Shown: one piece after another, positions 53,827 through 63,253 of the stretch
How the letters are laid out: each line of letters opens with the position of its first letter
Numbering within the stretch: position 1 is the first letter of the stretch
Origin: Actinomadura hallensis
GTDB taxonomy: Bacteria > Actinomycetota > Actinomycetes > Streptosporangiales > Streptosporangiaceae
Direction: 5' to 3'
DNA: 64,000 nt
Assembly: GCF_006716765.1 (NCBI RefSeq)
Contig: NZ_VFPO01000001.1
Span: 6,200,001 to 6,264,000 of the forward strand
Translations under genes and position numbers: made by a program
Notes under the pieces: model-generated
Told to the model about the DNA's origin: nothing
Database searches by the model: none
Seen by the model: only the letters and a program-made list of their open reading frames with translations

Positions 53827-54993
53827 TCACCGCGCCGGGGAGATGAGGCGTTCGTACTCGTCGAGGACGCGGGCGAACTCTCCGGTCGGCATCTCGCAGG
53901 CGTGCCCGGGAAGCCACAGATGCTCCAGACGGACGGTCTGCACGTCCAGCCGGAGGTGGCAGACGTTCCCCGTGTGCTCCCAGCCGGGTCGCGCGGCCCG
54001 CACGACCTCCAGATGGTGACGGTGGCTCTGGACGTCGTGGAGCAGGAACGCCGTCAGCACGTGCCGCGGCCCGTACACCGACGACGTGCGCGTGCTCGCG
54101 GTGAGCGCGGCGAACTCCAGGTCGACACCGGAGTCGGCCAGTTCCGGGAAGAACACCCTCACGCGCTTCATGACTCCCCCGACCGAGATCGGCTCACAGG
54201 GGAGACGCAGAACGAGTTCCGGGTCGACGTAGCCGTGCACGGGGACGCCGGCGACGAACCCGTACCACGCGCCTGGGACCGCTCTGAGGAAACGGGCCTG
54301 CGTCAGAGCATTGCCCAGTTCGGTCATGAGCCGCTCTGGGTCGATGCCACGCGGCATGAACGTCTTGGTGCCGCTGCGCAGTCGCATCTGCGTCCCGTCC
54401 AGGACGGCAAGGTCAGCCCAGGTCGCACCTGAACCGGTGCCCAGAACGCCGTGTGGGAGGCATGAGTCCGGATGCGGGGTGAGCCCGGCCATGTCCTCAA
54501 GGACGGCGCGCGGCGTCCGGACCAGCCCCCAGCCCTGCGTCCGCTGAGAGACCGATCCGAGGGCGAGCGACGTGGCCAGCGGCTCACCGGGCTGCCCCGC
54601 GCCGGAAGGCTCACCGCCGGGCGAACCCTGGCCGGTGGACGCGGCGCCCAGGGCGGGCCGGGCCTCGCGGCGGCTCCGCAGGGCGCCCACCTGCCGGAGG
54701 TACTCGTCCAGGCACCGCCTCAGGACGGCCGGGTCGAGCTCGCACGACGCCCATCCGGCGACGTCGCGCACGTGGACGATCGTTCCGTCGAAGTCGAGCC
54801 GGTGGTAGCGGTAGGTCTCCTGCCAGGGCTCGAAGCGGCCGGCGCTCAGCCGTCCCTGGGCACGAAGGATCGCGGAGATGTCCTCCCCCAGGTCGTTGAG
54901 GAGGAAATCACGCAGGGGGGCGTGCAGCGGATCGGTCTCCACCGCCACCCGGACCCCGTCGCTGCGGATCCGCACCGGGAGCGATATCGCCAT
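53827..54993 (-). CDS. Hypothetical protein, two-part with Gly/Pro linker
   Basis: 388 aa. An N-terminal part (about 1-108: DPLHAPLRDFLLNDLGEDIS, YRYHRLDFDGTIVHVRDVAG) and a C-terminal part (about 150-388: MKRVRVFFPELADSGVDLEF, GPRHVLTAFLLHDVQSHRHH) are joined by a low-complexity Gly/Pro/Ser stretch. The ending MPTGEFARVLDEYERLI looks like that of some small immunity-type proteins, but I do not recognise the family. ATG 54993. Confidence 0.65.
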   Translation of the reverse strand: MAISLPVRIRSDGVRVAVETDPLHAPLRDFLLNDLGEDISAILRAQGRLSAGRFEPWQETYRYHRLDFDGTIVHVRDVAGWASCELDPAVLRRCLDEYLRQVGALRSRREARPALGAASTGQGSPGGEPSGAGQPGEPLATSLALGSVSQRTQGWGLVRTPRAVLEDMAGLTPHPDSCLPHGVLGTGSGATWADLAVLDGTQMRLRSGTKTFMPRGIDPERLMTELGNALTQARFLRAVPGAWYGFVAGVPVHGYVDPELVLRLPCEPISVGGVMKRVRVFFPELADSGVDLEFAALTASTRTSSVYGPRHVLTAFLLHDVQSHRHHLEVVRAARPGWEHTGNVCHLRLDVQTVRLEHLWLPGHACEMPTGEFARVLDEYERLISPAR

Positions 54994-55484
54994 TCGCGTG
55001 ATTATGCCTATAAGCGAAGATCATCACCTGTGAGGCTGAATGTTCGTGCCGATCAGTTCGGCCCGCCGGCGGCTCCACCCGGCCCGCCGGCGGCGTACGG
55101 CGGCGCGGGGTCGTACTGCATGTACCGGCGCACCGCGCGCGCGGCCCTGGCCGTGGGTGCGTCCGACCAGCCAGACTCCCGGGTGCGTCGAGCGGATCAC
55201 GCCGTCGGCAGAGCTTATCGGGCCGAGATGAATTAACGGGTTGACACCTGTCGGCGAGCTGTGGCTGAATCGTGCGCATGGAGCTTTGATATCTCTCCGG
55301 CCGAGCCGCCCGCCGTTCGCGTTCGCGGGCCCGCTCCCTCTCGTTCCGGCGGTTTTGACCGCCGTTCCCTGACGCTCTCGCCGCATCCGCATCACACGGC
55401 CGCGGCCTGCGCCGTCATGCCGCACAGCCTTTTCGTCGGTCCTTTTCGCGACCGAATTCCAGCGTGCCCGGAGGTGCTTTCCGC
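54994..55484. other. Intergenic region, no gene recognised
   Basis: 491 bp. Both strands show only low-complexity Arg/Ala/Pro frames. A TTGACA at about 55238 with TGAAT 18 bp later is a reasonable rightward promoter for the 49-aa basic protein. The leftward promoter for the 388-aa gene is likely around 55000-55030, which is A/T-rich. Confidence 0.4.
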
Positions 55485-55634
55485 ATGCGTGTTCCGAACA
55501 ACCCCGATTCCGCTCCCTTCGCCAAGGCGAAGAAGAAGGGCAAGAAAAACCCCGACTTCAGGTCGGCGAATTTCGCGAACAACCGCCGCAACGTCCGGCG
55601 GCTGCCCACCCGGCAGTTCAGCCGCGGCCGCTGA
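55485..55634 (+). CDS. Small basic protein (49 aa)
   Basis: ATG 55485 to TGA 55632-55634, with GGAGG about 9 nt upstream. Begins MRVPNNPDSAPFAKAKKKGK and ends NRRNVRRLPTRQFSRGR; 17 of 49 residues are Lys/Arg. Codon third positions are mostly G/C as in real genes here. The charge suggests nucleic-acid binding; the family is unknown to me. Confidence 0.65.
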   Translation: MRVPNNPDSAPFAKAKKKGKKNPDFRSANFANNRRNVRRLPTRQFSRGR

Positions 55635-55664
55635 TCAACGCGGTCGCCGTTCAGCCGCGGTCGG

Positions 55665-56261
55665 TCAGCCGCGGCCGCCGAACGGCGCCCCGCCCCCGTC
55701 CCGGCTCCCCGCGGCCGGGGCGGGGGCCGGGAACTCCGCCCACACCACGGTCCGGTGACCGTCCGCGCGGAACCCCCAGCGGGACGCGAGCGCCGCCACG
55801 ATCCGCATCCCCCGCCCGGTCTCCGCGCCCACCTCGTCCTTGACGTGGGGCCGCGCGCCCGCCGCCCCGTCGTCGCCGACCTCCAGCCGGTACACGCCGC
55901 CCACGTCCCGCAGGACGACCCTCACCTCCCCGCCCTCCAGCCCGGACGCCGTGTGCTTGATCGCGTTCGCGACCGTCTCGCTCGCCACCGTGACCATGTC
56001 GTCGAGCACCGGATCGTCCCGGCGGGAGCGGGCGAGGACCGCGTCGCGGACGAAGCCGCGCGCGCATCCGACGGACCGCAGCACCCCCGGTAACGTCACC
56101 TCGCCGATCACGGCGCCGTCCCGAGCCTCGCCCAAATCCCCGCCTCCCCGCCGCCGGGAACGGGCGGCCGCCCGGCCCGCCTCTCCGGCACCGGCCGATC
56201 GCAACGCATCCTCGACGCCCACCGAGACGGCTCCCTTCGGATCGGGAAAGTCGCCCGTCAC
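55665..56261 (-). CDS. Anti-sigma-type ATP-binding protein (HATPase_c)
   Basis: 198 aa. An N-terminal Ala/Gly/Arg-rich stretch, then a GHKL ATPase of the RsbW/SpoIIAB type: VGCARGFVRDAVLARSR, N-box VASETVANAIKHTASG, G1 YRLEVGDDGAAG, G2 GAETGRGMRIVAALASRWG. Probably a switch protein that phosphorylates an anti-anti-sigma factor or holds a sigma factor; no partner gene is adjacent. GTG start. Confidence 0.85.
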   Translation of the reverse strand: MTGDFPDPKGAVSVGVEDALRSAGAGEAGRAAARSRRRGGGDLGEARDGAVIGEVTLPGVLRSVGCARGFVRDAVLARSRRDDPVLDDMVTVASETVANAIKHTASGLEGGEVRVVLRDVGGVYRLEVGDDGAAGARPHVKDEVGAETGRGMRIVAALASRWGFRADGHRTVVWAEFPAPAPAAGSRDGGGAPFGGRG

Positions 56262-56466
56262 CCCCGCTGTACGGCCGGGGACCCGTCTTCCGTTCAGGTT
56301 CCGGCGACCGTTTCCCCAGATCGCAACGCCGGTCCCACGCGAAACGCAGGTACCGGACGCCGGCGGCCGCCGGACCGGTCACGGATCACCGCCGCCGCTT
56401 CGCCTACGCTGAGTGCGGAGAAGATGACACGGCGTGTTCGGCGTCGGCGGGACCGGGAGAGCGTCT

Positions 56467-57867
56467 GTGACCACGGAGCAGAGGGAGGCCGTCAGACGGT
56501 GGCCGACCCGCCTGATGTCCTCGGTCCGGGGACGCGCGACCGTGATCACCGTCGGGGTGTCGGCGGTGATCCTCCTCCTGCTGTTCGTCCTGCTCCTGCT
56601 GCTCGTCCGGGACTTCACGCTGAACAGGGACCGGCGGACCTTGGAGCGCACCGTCGAGCGCGTCGTGTACGACCTCCGGCCGGGCGACCCCGACCAGATG
56701 ATCGTCCCGCGTCCCGGCGAGGCGCCGTGGGTACAGGTCGTCACCCCGGAGGGCAAGGTGGTGGCGGCCAGTTCGGAGCTCCGCGGGCACCCGTCCCTCG
56801 CCGGGACGGACGTGCGGCGCGGCAAGCTGCTGATCGACGGCAGGTACTGCCCCGAAGCGCTGGGCGACTGCGCGTGGGTCTTCGGCCTGCGGCTGCGGGA
56901 CTCGCCGTGGGGCCCCGGGGCGGTGGTCATGGCGGGGACGCCGCTGCCGGGGAAGCCGACCATGGCCGGGCTGGTGGCGTCCGCCCTGCTCGTGCTGGCG
57001 GGGCTCCTCTTCCTGATCGGCTGGTGGACGTGGTACACGATCGGGCGGGTGTTCGTCCCGGTCGACCAGATCCGCGCGCAGATGGCGGACTTCTCCGCGC
57101 TCGGTCTCGGCCACCGGATCCCCGTGTCGGAGACGAGCGGCGAGCTCCGCTCGCTCGCCGAGACCGTCAACTCCACGCTCGACAGGCTGGAAGACGCGAG
57201 GGTCCGGGAGCGCCGCTTCGTCTCCGACGCCTCCCACGACCTCCGCAACCCGCTCTCGGGGCTCCAGATGCAGCTCGAGCTCGCGCTGGAGGAGCCGCCG
57301 GACTCCGCCGACTGGAAGCCGATGGTCCGTTCGGCGCTGGGGGACGCGCGGCGCCTCAACGACATCCTCGTCGACCTGCTGGCGCTGTCGAAGCTCGACT
57401 CCCGCGCCCCGGCCGAGGTGGAGACGGTCGACCTCGCCGCCCTCGCCCGCCGGGAGATCGGGCGCCGCGAGCCGCGCGTCACCATCGAGACGCGGCTGGG
57501 GCCGGGCGTGACCGTCCGGGCCAACCGCGTCCGGCTGGCCCGGGTGCTGGGCAACCTGCTGAGCAACGCCGAACGGCACGCGGAGTCGCGCATCGAGGTG
57601 GTCGTCTTGCGCGACGGGGACGACGCCGTCCTGGAGGTGCTGGACGACGGCTCCGGCGTGCCGGAGGACGCGCGGGAACGGGTCTTCGAGCGGTTCTCCC
57701 GGCTGCCGGAGTCGCGGGCCCGCGACCCGCAGGGCACCGGGCTCGGCCTGCCCATCGCCCGGGAGATCGCCGAGATCTACGGGGGCTCGCTCCGCATCGC
57801 CGACAGCCCGCGGGGCGCCCGCTTCGTCATGCGCCTCCCCCTCGCCTCCGGCTCGCCCGAGCTGTGA
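56467..57867 (+). CDS. Orphan sensor histidine kinase (HisKA/HATPase)
   Basis: 466 aa from GTG 56467 (GGGAGAG 6 nt upstream; an earlier GTG 56434 is possible). Two membrane helices (about 24-50 and 165-190) enclose an extracytoplasmic sensor with a Cys pair (RYCPEALGDCAW). HAMP, then HisKA FVSDASHDLRNPLSGLQMQL with the phospho-His, and HATPase with N-box LGNLLSNAERHAE, VLDDGSGVP and GTGLGLPIAREIAE. No response regulator is next to it, which is unusual for this class. Confidence 0.92.
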   Translation: MTTEQREAVRRWPTRLMSSVRGRATVITVGVSAVILLLLFVLLLLLVRDFTLNRDRRTLERTVERVVYDLRPGDPDQMIVPRPGEAPWVQVVTPEGKVVAASSELRGHPSLAGTDVRRGKLLIDGRYCPEALGDCAWVFGLRLRDSPWGPGAVVMAGTPLPGKPTMAGLVASALLVLAGLLFLIGWWTWYTIGRVFVPVDQIRAQMADFSALGLGHRIPVSETSGELRSLAETVNSTLDRLEDARVRERRFVSDASHDLRNPLSGLQMQLELALEEPPDSADWKPMVRSALGDARRLNDILVDLLALSKLDSRAPAEVETVDLAALARREIGRREPRVTIETRLGPGVTVRANRVRLARVLGNLLSNAERHAESRIEVVVLRDGDDAVLEVLDDGSGVPEDARERVFERFSRLPESRARDPQGTGLGLPIAREIAEIYGGSLRIADSPRGARFVMRLPLASGSPEL

Positions 57868-57973
57868 GCCCGGGGCCGATGATCGGCCCGCCCGCACCGC
57901 CGGGGAGGATTCAGGCGGACAACGGCGTTACGCCATTCCGGGGACGGGTGCGGCTCCGACGCGAAAGGACGAC

Positions 57974-58852
57974 ATGACCGAGGATCTCGGATACGGGTGG
58001 CAGGGCGACCTGATCGACCTTCCCGCCTACCTGAAGCGGATCGGCCACGACGGCGGCCTGGACCCCACGCCCGAGACCCTGCGCGCCCTCCACCGCGCCC
58101 ACGTCATGTCCATCCCGTTCGAGAACCTGGAGATCATGGTCGGCCGGCCGGTCGAGCTGTCGCTGGACGCCGTCCAGGCGAAGCTGGTCGGCGGCCCGCG
58201 CGGCGGCTACTGCTTCGAGCACAACCGGCTGTTCGCGGGCGTCCTGGAGAGGCTGGGCTACGAGATCGTCGCACTGGCCGGACGAGTGATGATGGGGATG
58301 AGCACCCTGCGGCCGTGCACGCACGTCATCCTTCTCGTGCGGCCCCCGGACCTGCCTCGGGACGAACCCGGCTGGCTGTGCGACGTGGGGTTCGGCGGAG
58401 GCCCGCTGGAGCCGCTGCGTTTCCGCGACGGCGAGGACGTCGAGCAGGACGGCTGGGGCTTCCGGCTCCTCAAGGGACGGTCCACCACCACGTGGGACGG
58501 CGGCGCCGACGAGTGGGCGCTTCATCAGCGTCTCCCACGAGGATGGGTTCTGCGCCACGCTTTCCCCATGAACGAGCTGTTCCGCGTCGACTTCGAGGTC
58601 CTCAACCACTACGTCTCGACCAGCCCGCGCTCACCGTTCACGATGCGGCCGTTCACGCAGAGGTTCCTCCCCGACGTCCACTACGTCCTGGACGGGACCG
58701 ACCTCACCACCACCCGCCCCGACGGCACCACGGAGACCCGCACGCTCGCCCCCAGCGAACTGCCCGAGACGCTGGCGAAACTGTTCGGCATCGTCCTGGA
58801 ACCCGAGGACGCCTCCCGGCTCATCGAGTTCGTGCGCCGCCGGGACGGATGA
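57974..58852 (+). CDS. nat: Arylamine N-acetyltransferase
   Basis: 292 aa. Catalytic triad Cys80 (RGGYCFEHN), His117 (PCTHVILLV) and Asp137 (WLCDVGFGGGP). Transfers acetyl from acetyl-CoA to arylamines or hydrazides such as isoniazid; related domains also close ansamycin rings, but no polyketide genes are near. Preceded by GAAAGGACGAC. Confidence 0.95.
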   Translation: MTEDLGYGWQGDLIDLPAYLKRIGHDGGLDPTPETLRALHRAHVMSIPFENLEIMVGRPVELSLDAVQAKLVGGPRGGYCFEHNRLFAGVLERLGYEIVALAGRVMMGMSTLRPCTHVILLVRPPDLPRDEPGWLCDVGFGGGPLEPLRFRDGEDVEQDGWGFRLLKGRSTTTWDGGADEWALHQRLPRGWVLRHAFPMNELFRVDFEVLNHYVSTSPRSPFTMRPFTQRFLPDVHYVLDGTDLTTTRPDGTTETRTLAPSELPETLAKLFGIVLEPEDASRLIEFVRRRDG

Positions 58853-58959
58853 TTCAAACCCTCCCCCGGGGTAGGGCCAGCGGCGGTCGCCGACCGCGTC
58901 CGCGTCGCCATCGGCAAGCCGCCGGCGGGCGAGCGCGACGGCACCACCGAGGAGGAGTC

Positions 58960-59148
58960 ATGAGCGAACGCAAGCGCGACGAGGACAAGCCGCTCGCCGA
59001 CCGCCGCGCCGAGGCAGGCGCCCCGCAGGAGACGGACCACGACTTCGCGGACGAGCACACCCCCGGCCCCACCGACCCGCCGGTCGCCGAGGCCGAGACC
59101 CCCGGCGGCGAGGACGACGGCTACAGCCCCCAGACCGAGGTCCCCTGA
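58960..59148 (+). CDS. Small acidic disordered protein
   Basis: 62 aa from ATG 58960 with GGAGGAG. Highly charged, Asp/Glu/Pro-rich (DEDKPLADRRAEAGAPQETD ... PPVAEAETPGGEDDG), no hydrophobic core. Function unknown; followed by a strong terminator. Confidence 0.6.
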   Translation: MSERKRDEDKPLADRRAEAGAPQETDHDFADEHTPGPTDPPVAEAETPGGEDDGYSPQTEVP

Positions 59149-59177
59149 CAGCAGCACCCCACGGCGACGTCCAAGAA

Positions 59178-59209
59178 GGGCCGTCCTGGAGCCGTCTCCA
59201 GGACGGCCC
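59178..59209. terminator. Terminator between convergent genes
   Basis: GGGCCGTCCTGGAG (59178-59191) and CTCCAGGACGGCCC (59196-59209), 14-bp perfect stem with a 4-nt loop. Confidence 0.85.
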
Positions 59210-59242
59210 ATAATCTCGCGTCCTGTGCGCTGGAGGAGTCTT

Positions 59243-59602
59243 CTATGCGCTGGAGGGGTTGGGCCGGAGCGGGTCGTGGCCCACCGTCATGAGCGAGTGG
59301 CGCCACTCCTCGTCCAGTTCCGCCTTCGGCGGACGGTTCTCCAGCCGGTCCTCCACGAACTCCACGACGTCCTGCATGAGCTCCGCGTCGCTCGCGGTGA
59401 GGTCCACCTTGCGCTTGCGCAGCACGTCCACGACGCGCGCGCCGAGTTCGGAGACCCCGGGGCCGGGACCGGGCTCGGGGAAGGCGACCTCCCCCGAGGC
59501 GTCCGTGAGGAGCCAGTTGCGCAGCTCGTCAGAGGTCATGTTGACGACCCGGTGGAACTCCTCCCAGGCCAGCTCCGCCTCGGCCGAAATGCGATCGTTC
59601 AT
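59243..59602 (-). CDS. DUF3140-family protein
   Basis: 119 aa from ATG 59602 (GGGAG upstream). AWEEFHRVVNMTSDELRNWL and VVDVLRKRKVDLTASDAELM, ending EWRHSLMTVGHDPL; this is the DUF3140 pattern, possibly a DNA-binding protein of unknown role. Confidence 0.85.
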   Translation of the reverse strand: MNDRISAEAELAWEEFHRVVNMTSDELRNWLLTDASGEVAFPEPGPGPGVSELGARVVDVLRKRKVDLTASDAELMQDVVEFVEDRLENRPPKAELDEEWRHSLMTVGHDPLRPNPSSA

Positions 59603-59800
59603 CGTGACTACTCCCTGTCCGCCTTCGCGGATCGCCCTACCCGGCGCCCGCGCGCCCATTCACCTCGGCGCGCCCCGCGCCGACGAGGGGGACGCGGCGC
59701 AGGCCGGCGGGGCCTTTTGTGACAAACTCCTGCGGGCAGGAACTCCGGACCGCCCATCACCGGACGGCCGGCGGAGCCGGCGGCGAGCAGAGGGAGCACC

Positions 59801-60634
59801 ATGGAACTCGTCCACTCGGGCAAGGTCAGGGACGTCTATGCGGACGGGGACGACCTGATCCTCGTGGCGTCCGACCGGGTCAGCGTGTACGACGTGGTGC
59901 TGCCGACGCCCGTCCCGGACAAGGGCAAGATCCTCACGCAGCTGTCCCTGTGGTGGTTCGAGCAGCTCGGCGACATCATCCCCAACCACGTCCTGTCCGC
60001 CACGGACGTCCCGGAGGAGTGGGCGGGGCGGGCCATCCGCTGCCGCCGCCTCACGATGCTGCCCGTCGAGTGGATCGCGCGCGGCTACCTCACCGGCCTG
60101 GGGCTGAAGGAGTACCAGAAGGACGGCACGGTCTCCGGGATCGCGCTGCCGGCCGGGCTGACCGAGGCGTCGCGGCTGCCCGAGCCGATCTTCACCCCGA
60201 CCACGAAGGCGACCGAGGGCCACGACGAGTTCATCACCTACGACGACGTGGTGCGGCAGATCGGCGAGGACACCGCCGCCCGCCTCAAGGACGTCACCCT
60301 GGAGATCTACAAGCGGGGGGCCGCCATCGCCGCGGAACGGGGCATCATCATCGCCGACACCAAGCTGGAGTTCGGGCGCGCCGCCGACGGCACCCTCATG
60401 CTCGGCGACGAGGTCCTGACCCCGGACTCCTCCCGCTTCTGGCCCGCCGACCAGTGGCGGCCCGGCCGCCCGCAGCACTCGCTGGACAAGCAGTTCGTCC
60501 GCGACTGGAGCAGCACCCTCGACTGGGACCGCACCCCGCCCGGCCCCGAGATCCCCCAGGACGTGGTGGACGCCACCCGTGCCCGCTACATCGAGGTCTA
60601 CGAACGCCTCACCGGCCGCCGCTGGACGTCCTGA
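59801..60634 (+). CDS. purC: Phosphoribosylaminoimidazole-succinocarboxamide (SAICAR) synthase
   Basis: 277 aa, purine step joining CAIR and aspartate with ATP. Typical start LVHSGKVRDVYADGDDLILVASDRVSVYD (read in part), PVEWIARGYLTGLGLKEYQ, TPTTKATEGHDEFI and IIIADTKLEFGRAADG, LTPDSSRFWP. No other purine gene is within the window. It converges with the YccF gene. Confidence 0.97.
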   Translation: MELVHSGKVRDVYADGDDLILVASDRVSVYDVVLPTPVPDKGKILTQLSLWWFEQLGDIIPNHVLSATDVPEEWAGRAIRCRRLTMLPVEWIARGYLTGLGLKEYQKDGTVSGIALPAGLTEASRLPEPIFTPTTKATEGHDEFITYDDVVRQIGEDTAARLKDVTLEIYKRGAAIAAERGIIIADTKLEFGRAADGTLMLGDEVLTPDSSRFWPADQWRPGRPQHSLDKQFVRDWSSTLDWDRTPPGPEIPQDVVDATRARYIEVYERLTGRRWTS

Positions 60635-60643
60635 GAACCCGCG

Positions 60644-61030
60644 TCAGAAGGCCGACCGGCCGTTCACCACGATCTCGCGGCCGAGCGGCGCCAGGGAGAC
60701 CGGGATCAGCTTGAAGTTGGCGATGCCGAACGGGATCCCGATGATCGTGAGGCAGAGCAGCGCGCCGGTGACGAGGTGCCCGAGGGCCAGCCACCAGCCC
60801 GCGACGATGATCCAGATGACGTTCCCGATGAGCGAGGCCGTGCCCGCGTCCCGCCTCGGGACCGTGGTCCGGCCGAACGGCCACAGCGCGAACCCGGCGA
60901 TGCGGAACGAGGCGATGCCGAACGGGATCGTGATGATGAGGACGCAGCAGACGATCCCCGCGATGACGTAGCTCAGCGCCAGCCAGAAGCCCGCCAGCAC
61001 CAGCCACAGGATGTTCAACAGCGTCCGCAC
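60644..61030 (-). CDS. YccF-family inner-membrane protein
   Basis: 128 aa with the duplicated motif IITIPFGIASFRIAGFALWPFGR and TIIGIPFGIANFKLIPVSLAPLGR (read in part), each after two hydrophobic segments. Matches YccF/DUF307, of unknown function. Confidence 0.93.
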   Translation of the reverse strand: MRTLLNILWLVLAGFWLALSYVIAGIVCCVLIITIPFGIASFRIAGFALWPFGRTTVPRRDAGTASLIGNVIWIIVAGWWLALGHLVTGALLCLTIIGIPFGIANFKLIPVSLAPLGREIVVNGRSAF

Positions 61031-61221
61031 GACGGCCTCCCGAGCCTGGATTCTCCTTGATCATAGAACTCGCGGGCCCCCGCACGTCCGCTGCGCCGAG
61101 GGCCGGTGCATGGCGGCCTGTCCTGATCCTGTGACATTTGCTGACGTTTGCAGTGACTCCTCTGTGGCGAGATGGGAAGGGTTCCGGTACAGGCGGCACG
61201 TCGATGTCGGGAGACACCGGG

Positions 61222-62154
61222 ATGGCAGAGCAGAGGGCGTGGCCGCGGCTGCGGGTCGCGGACTGGACCGGCACCCGCGACACCCTGCACATGTGGGCGC
61301 AGATCGTCGGCAAGATCCGACTGGCGCACGCCCCGCTGCTCAACCACTGGTGGCAGGTCACGCTGTACGTGAGCCCGCGCGGCCTCACCACGTCCGCGAT
61401 CGCGCACGAGGACGGGGCCTTCGACCTCGAGTTCGACTTCATCGAGCACGTGCTGCGCATCCGCACCAGCGACGGCCCGCTGCGGCTGGTGAAACTGGGG
61501 CCGATCACGGTGGCCGACTTCTACGCCCAGACCATGGACGCCCTGGACGACCTCGGGATCTCCGCCCGGTTCCAGCCGCGCCCCAACGAGGTGGACCCCT
61601 CCATACCGTTCGCCGAGGACCGTGAACACGCCTCCTACGACGCCGAGTCCGCCCACATGTTCTGGCGGCAGCTCCTCCAGGCGAACCGGGTCATGGGCGA
61701 GTTCCGCTCCCGCTTCGTCGGCAAGGTCAGCCCGGTGCACTTCTTCTGGGGCGCGCTGGACCTGGCCTGCACGCGCTTCTCCGGACGGCCCGCGCCGCCC
61801 CACCCCGGAGGCGCGCCCTACTGCGGCGACTGGGTGATGGTGGAGGGCTACTCCCGCGAGCTGTCCAGCTGCGGCTTCTGGCCGGGCGGGGGCGAGGAGG
61901 GCGCCTTCTACGCCTACGCCTACCCCGAGCCGCCCGGCTTCGCCGCCCACCCGGTACTTCCGGACGGCGCCTATTACAGCCACGAGAACGGCCAGTTCCT
62001 CCTGCCCTATGAGGCCGTGGCGGACACCGCCGACCCGGACGCCGCGCTGATGCGCTTCCTCGAATCCACCTACGAGGCGGCCGCCGTCCACGGCGACTGG
62101 GACCGCGAGACCCTGGAGGACGACCCCGCCCGCTGGAACGCCAAGCGCTGGTGA
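61222..62154 (+). CDS. DUF5996-family protein
   Basis: 310 aa from ATG 61222 (GGGAG about 8 nt upstream; ATG 61204 is an alternative). DWTGTRDTLHMWAQIVGKIR, NHWWQVTLYVSPRGLTTSAI, SPVHFFWGALDLACTRFSGR and SSCGFWPGGG, the DUF5996 pattern. Cytoplasmic, function unknown. Confidence 0.87.
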   Translation: MAEQRAWPRLRVADWTGTRDTLHMWAQIVGKIRLAHAPLLNHWWQVTLYVSPRGLTTSAIAHEDGAFDLEFDFIEHVLRIRTSDGPLRLVKLGPITVADFYAQTMDALDDLGISARFQPRPNEVDPSIPFAEDREHASYDAESAHMFWRQLLQANRVMGEFRSRFVGKVSPVHFFWGALDLACTRFSGRPAPPHPGGAPYCGDWVMVEGYSRELSSCGFWPGGGEEGAFYAYAYPEPPGFAAHPVLPDGAYYSHENGQFLLPYEAVADTADPDAALMRFLESTYEAAAVHGDWDRETLEDDPARWNAKRW

Positions 62155-62222
62155 CCCCGAAGGTCTCCGCGGCAGGCCCGTGACCGCGCTCCGCTTTCTC
62201 TCCCGCTCCGTTCTCGGTGCGG

Positions 62223-63215
62223 TCAGGGGGTGAGGTGGTTCACCAGGGCGGCGGCGGGGGTTTCGGTGGCCTGGCGGTAGGACGTGCCTGCCCACAGGCT
62301 GGTGCCGTCCGGGTCGCCTTGGGCCGCGGCCGCCTTGCGCAGAGGGGAGGTCACGAAGTGGACGTCGGGATAGGCGGCCGGGGCGTGCGGGGAGTGCTCG
62401 GTGAGGAAGCGGTTGACGAGACCGCGGGCCGGACGGCCGCTGAACGCCCGGGTGATCGCCGTTGAGGTGAAGCGGGGGTCGGCCAGCGCCGCCTTGTGGA
62501 CGGGGTTCGCGCCGCTCTCCGGGCAGCGGAGGAACGCCGTCCCGATCTGCGCGGCGACCGCGCCCAGGGCGAGGACGCCGGCGACGTCGGAGGCGGTCGC
62601 CAGGCCGCCCGCGGCGATGAGGGGCTGCCTGGTGACGGCGCCGACCTCGCGGAGGAGCGTGCGCAGCGGCACGGGCTCCTCGGACGTGTTGGCGAACGAG
62701 CCGCGGTGGCCCCCGGCCTCCGCTCCCTGGACGCAGAGCATGTCGGCGGCGGCCGCCTGGCGGGCCTCGGCGGCGGTCGTGACCGTGACGATCACCGTGG
62801 TTCCGCGGTCCTGGAAGGCGCGGACGACGTCGGGGGCCGGGCAGCCGAAGGTGAAGCCGACGAACGGCGGCGGGTCGGCCAGCAGGTCGGCGATCTTGGC
62901 GTCGTAGGCGTCGTCGCGGGCTCCGGGGACGCCGGGCTCCACGCCGAGCCGCGCCGCCTCGGGGGCGAGGCGGTCGCGGTAGGCGGCGACCGCCGCGGGA
63001 TCGGGCTCGTCGAGCGACGGCATGAACACGTTCACCCCGAACGGGCGGGACGTGAGCCGCCGCGTGGCCGCGATGTCGGCGCGCATGGCCTCGGGCGTCC
63101 GGTACCCGGCGGCGAGGAAGCCGAGGCCCCCCGCGTTCGACACGGCGGCGGCCAGCTCGGGGGTCGAGGGGCCGCCCGCCATCGGCGCCTGCACGATCGG
63201 GCGTCGGCTCGTCAT
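62223..63215 (-). CDS. Nitronate monooxygenase / FMN-dependent oxidoreductase
   Basis: 330-aa TIM barrel: IVQAPMAGGPSTPELAAAVS at the start, FGVNVFMPS, GAEAGGHRGS (catalytic His region) and PLIAAGGLATASDVAGVLALGA (phosphate binding). 2-nitropropane dioxygenase class; oxidises nitronates such as propionate-3-nitronate. ATG 63215 or GTG 63224. Divergent from the dehydrogenase at 63254. Confidence 0.9.
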   Translation of the reverse strand: MTSRRPIVQAPMAGGPSTPELAAAVSNAGGLGFLAAGYRTPEAMRADIAATRRLTSRPFGVNVFMPSLDEPDPAAVAAYRDRLAPEAARLGVEPGVPGARDDAYDAKIADLLADPPPFVGFTFGCPAPDVVRAFQDRGTTVIVTVTTAAEARQAAAADMLCVQGAEAGGHRGSFANTSEEPVPLRTLLREVGAVTRQPLIAAGGLATASDVAGVLALGAVAAQIGTAFLRCPESGANPVHKAALADPRFTSTAITRAFSGRPARGLVNRFLTEHSPHAPAAYPDVHFVTSPLRKAAAAQGDPDGTSLWAGTSYRQATETPAAALVNHLTP

Positions 63216-63253
63216 GTCCGGCACGATAATCCACGGGACGGAAAGGGGGCGGC

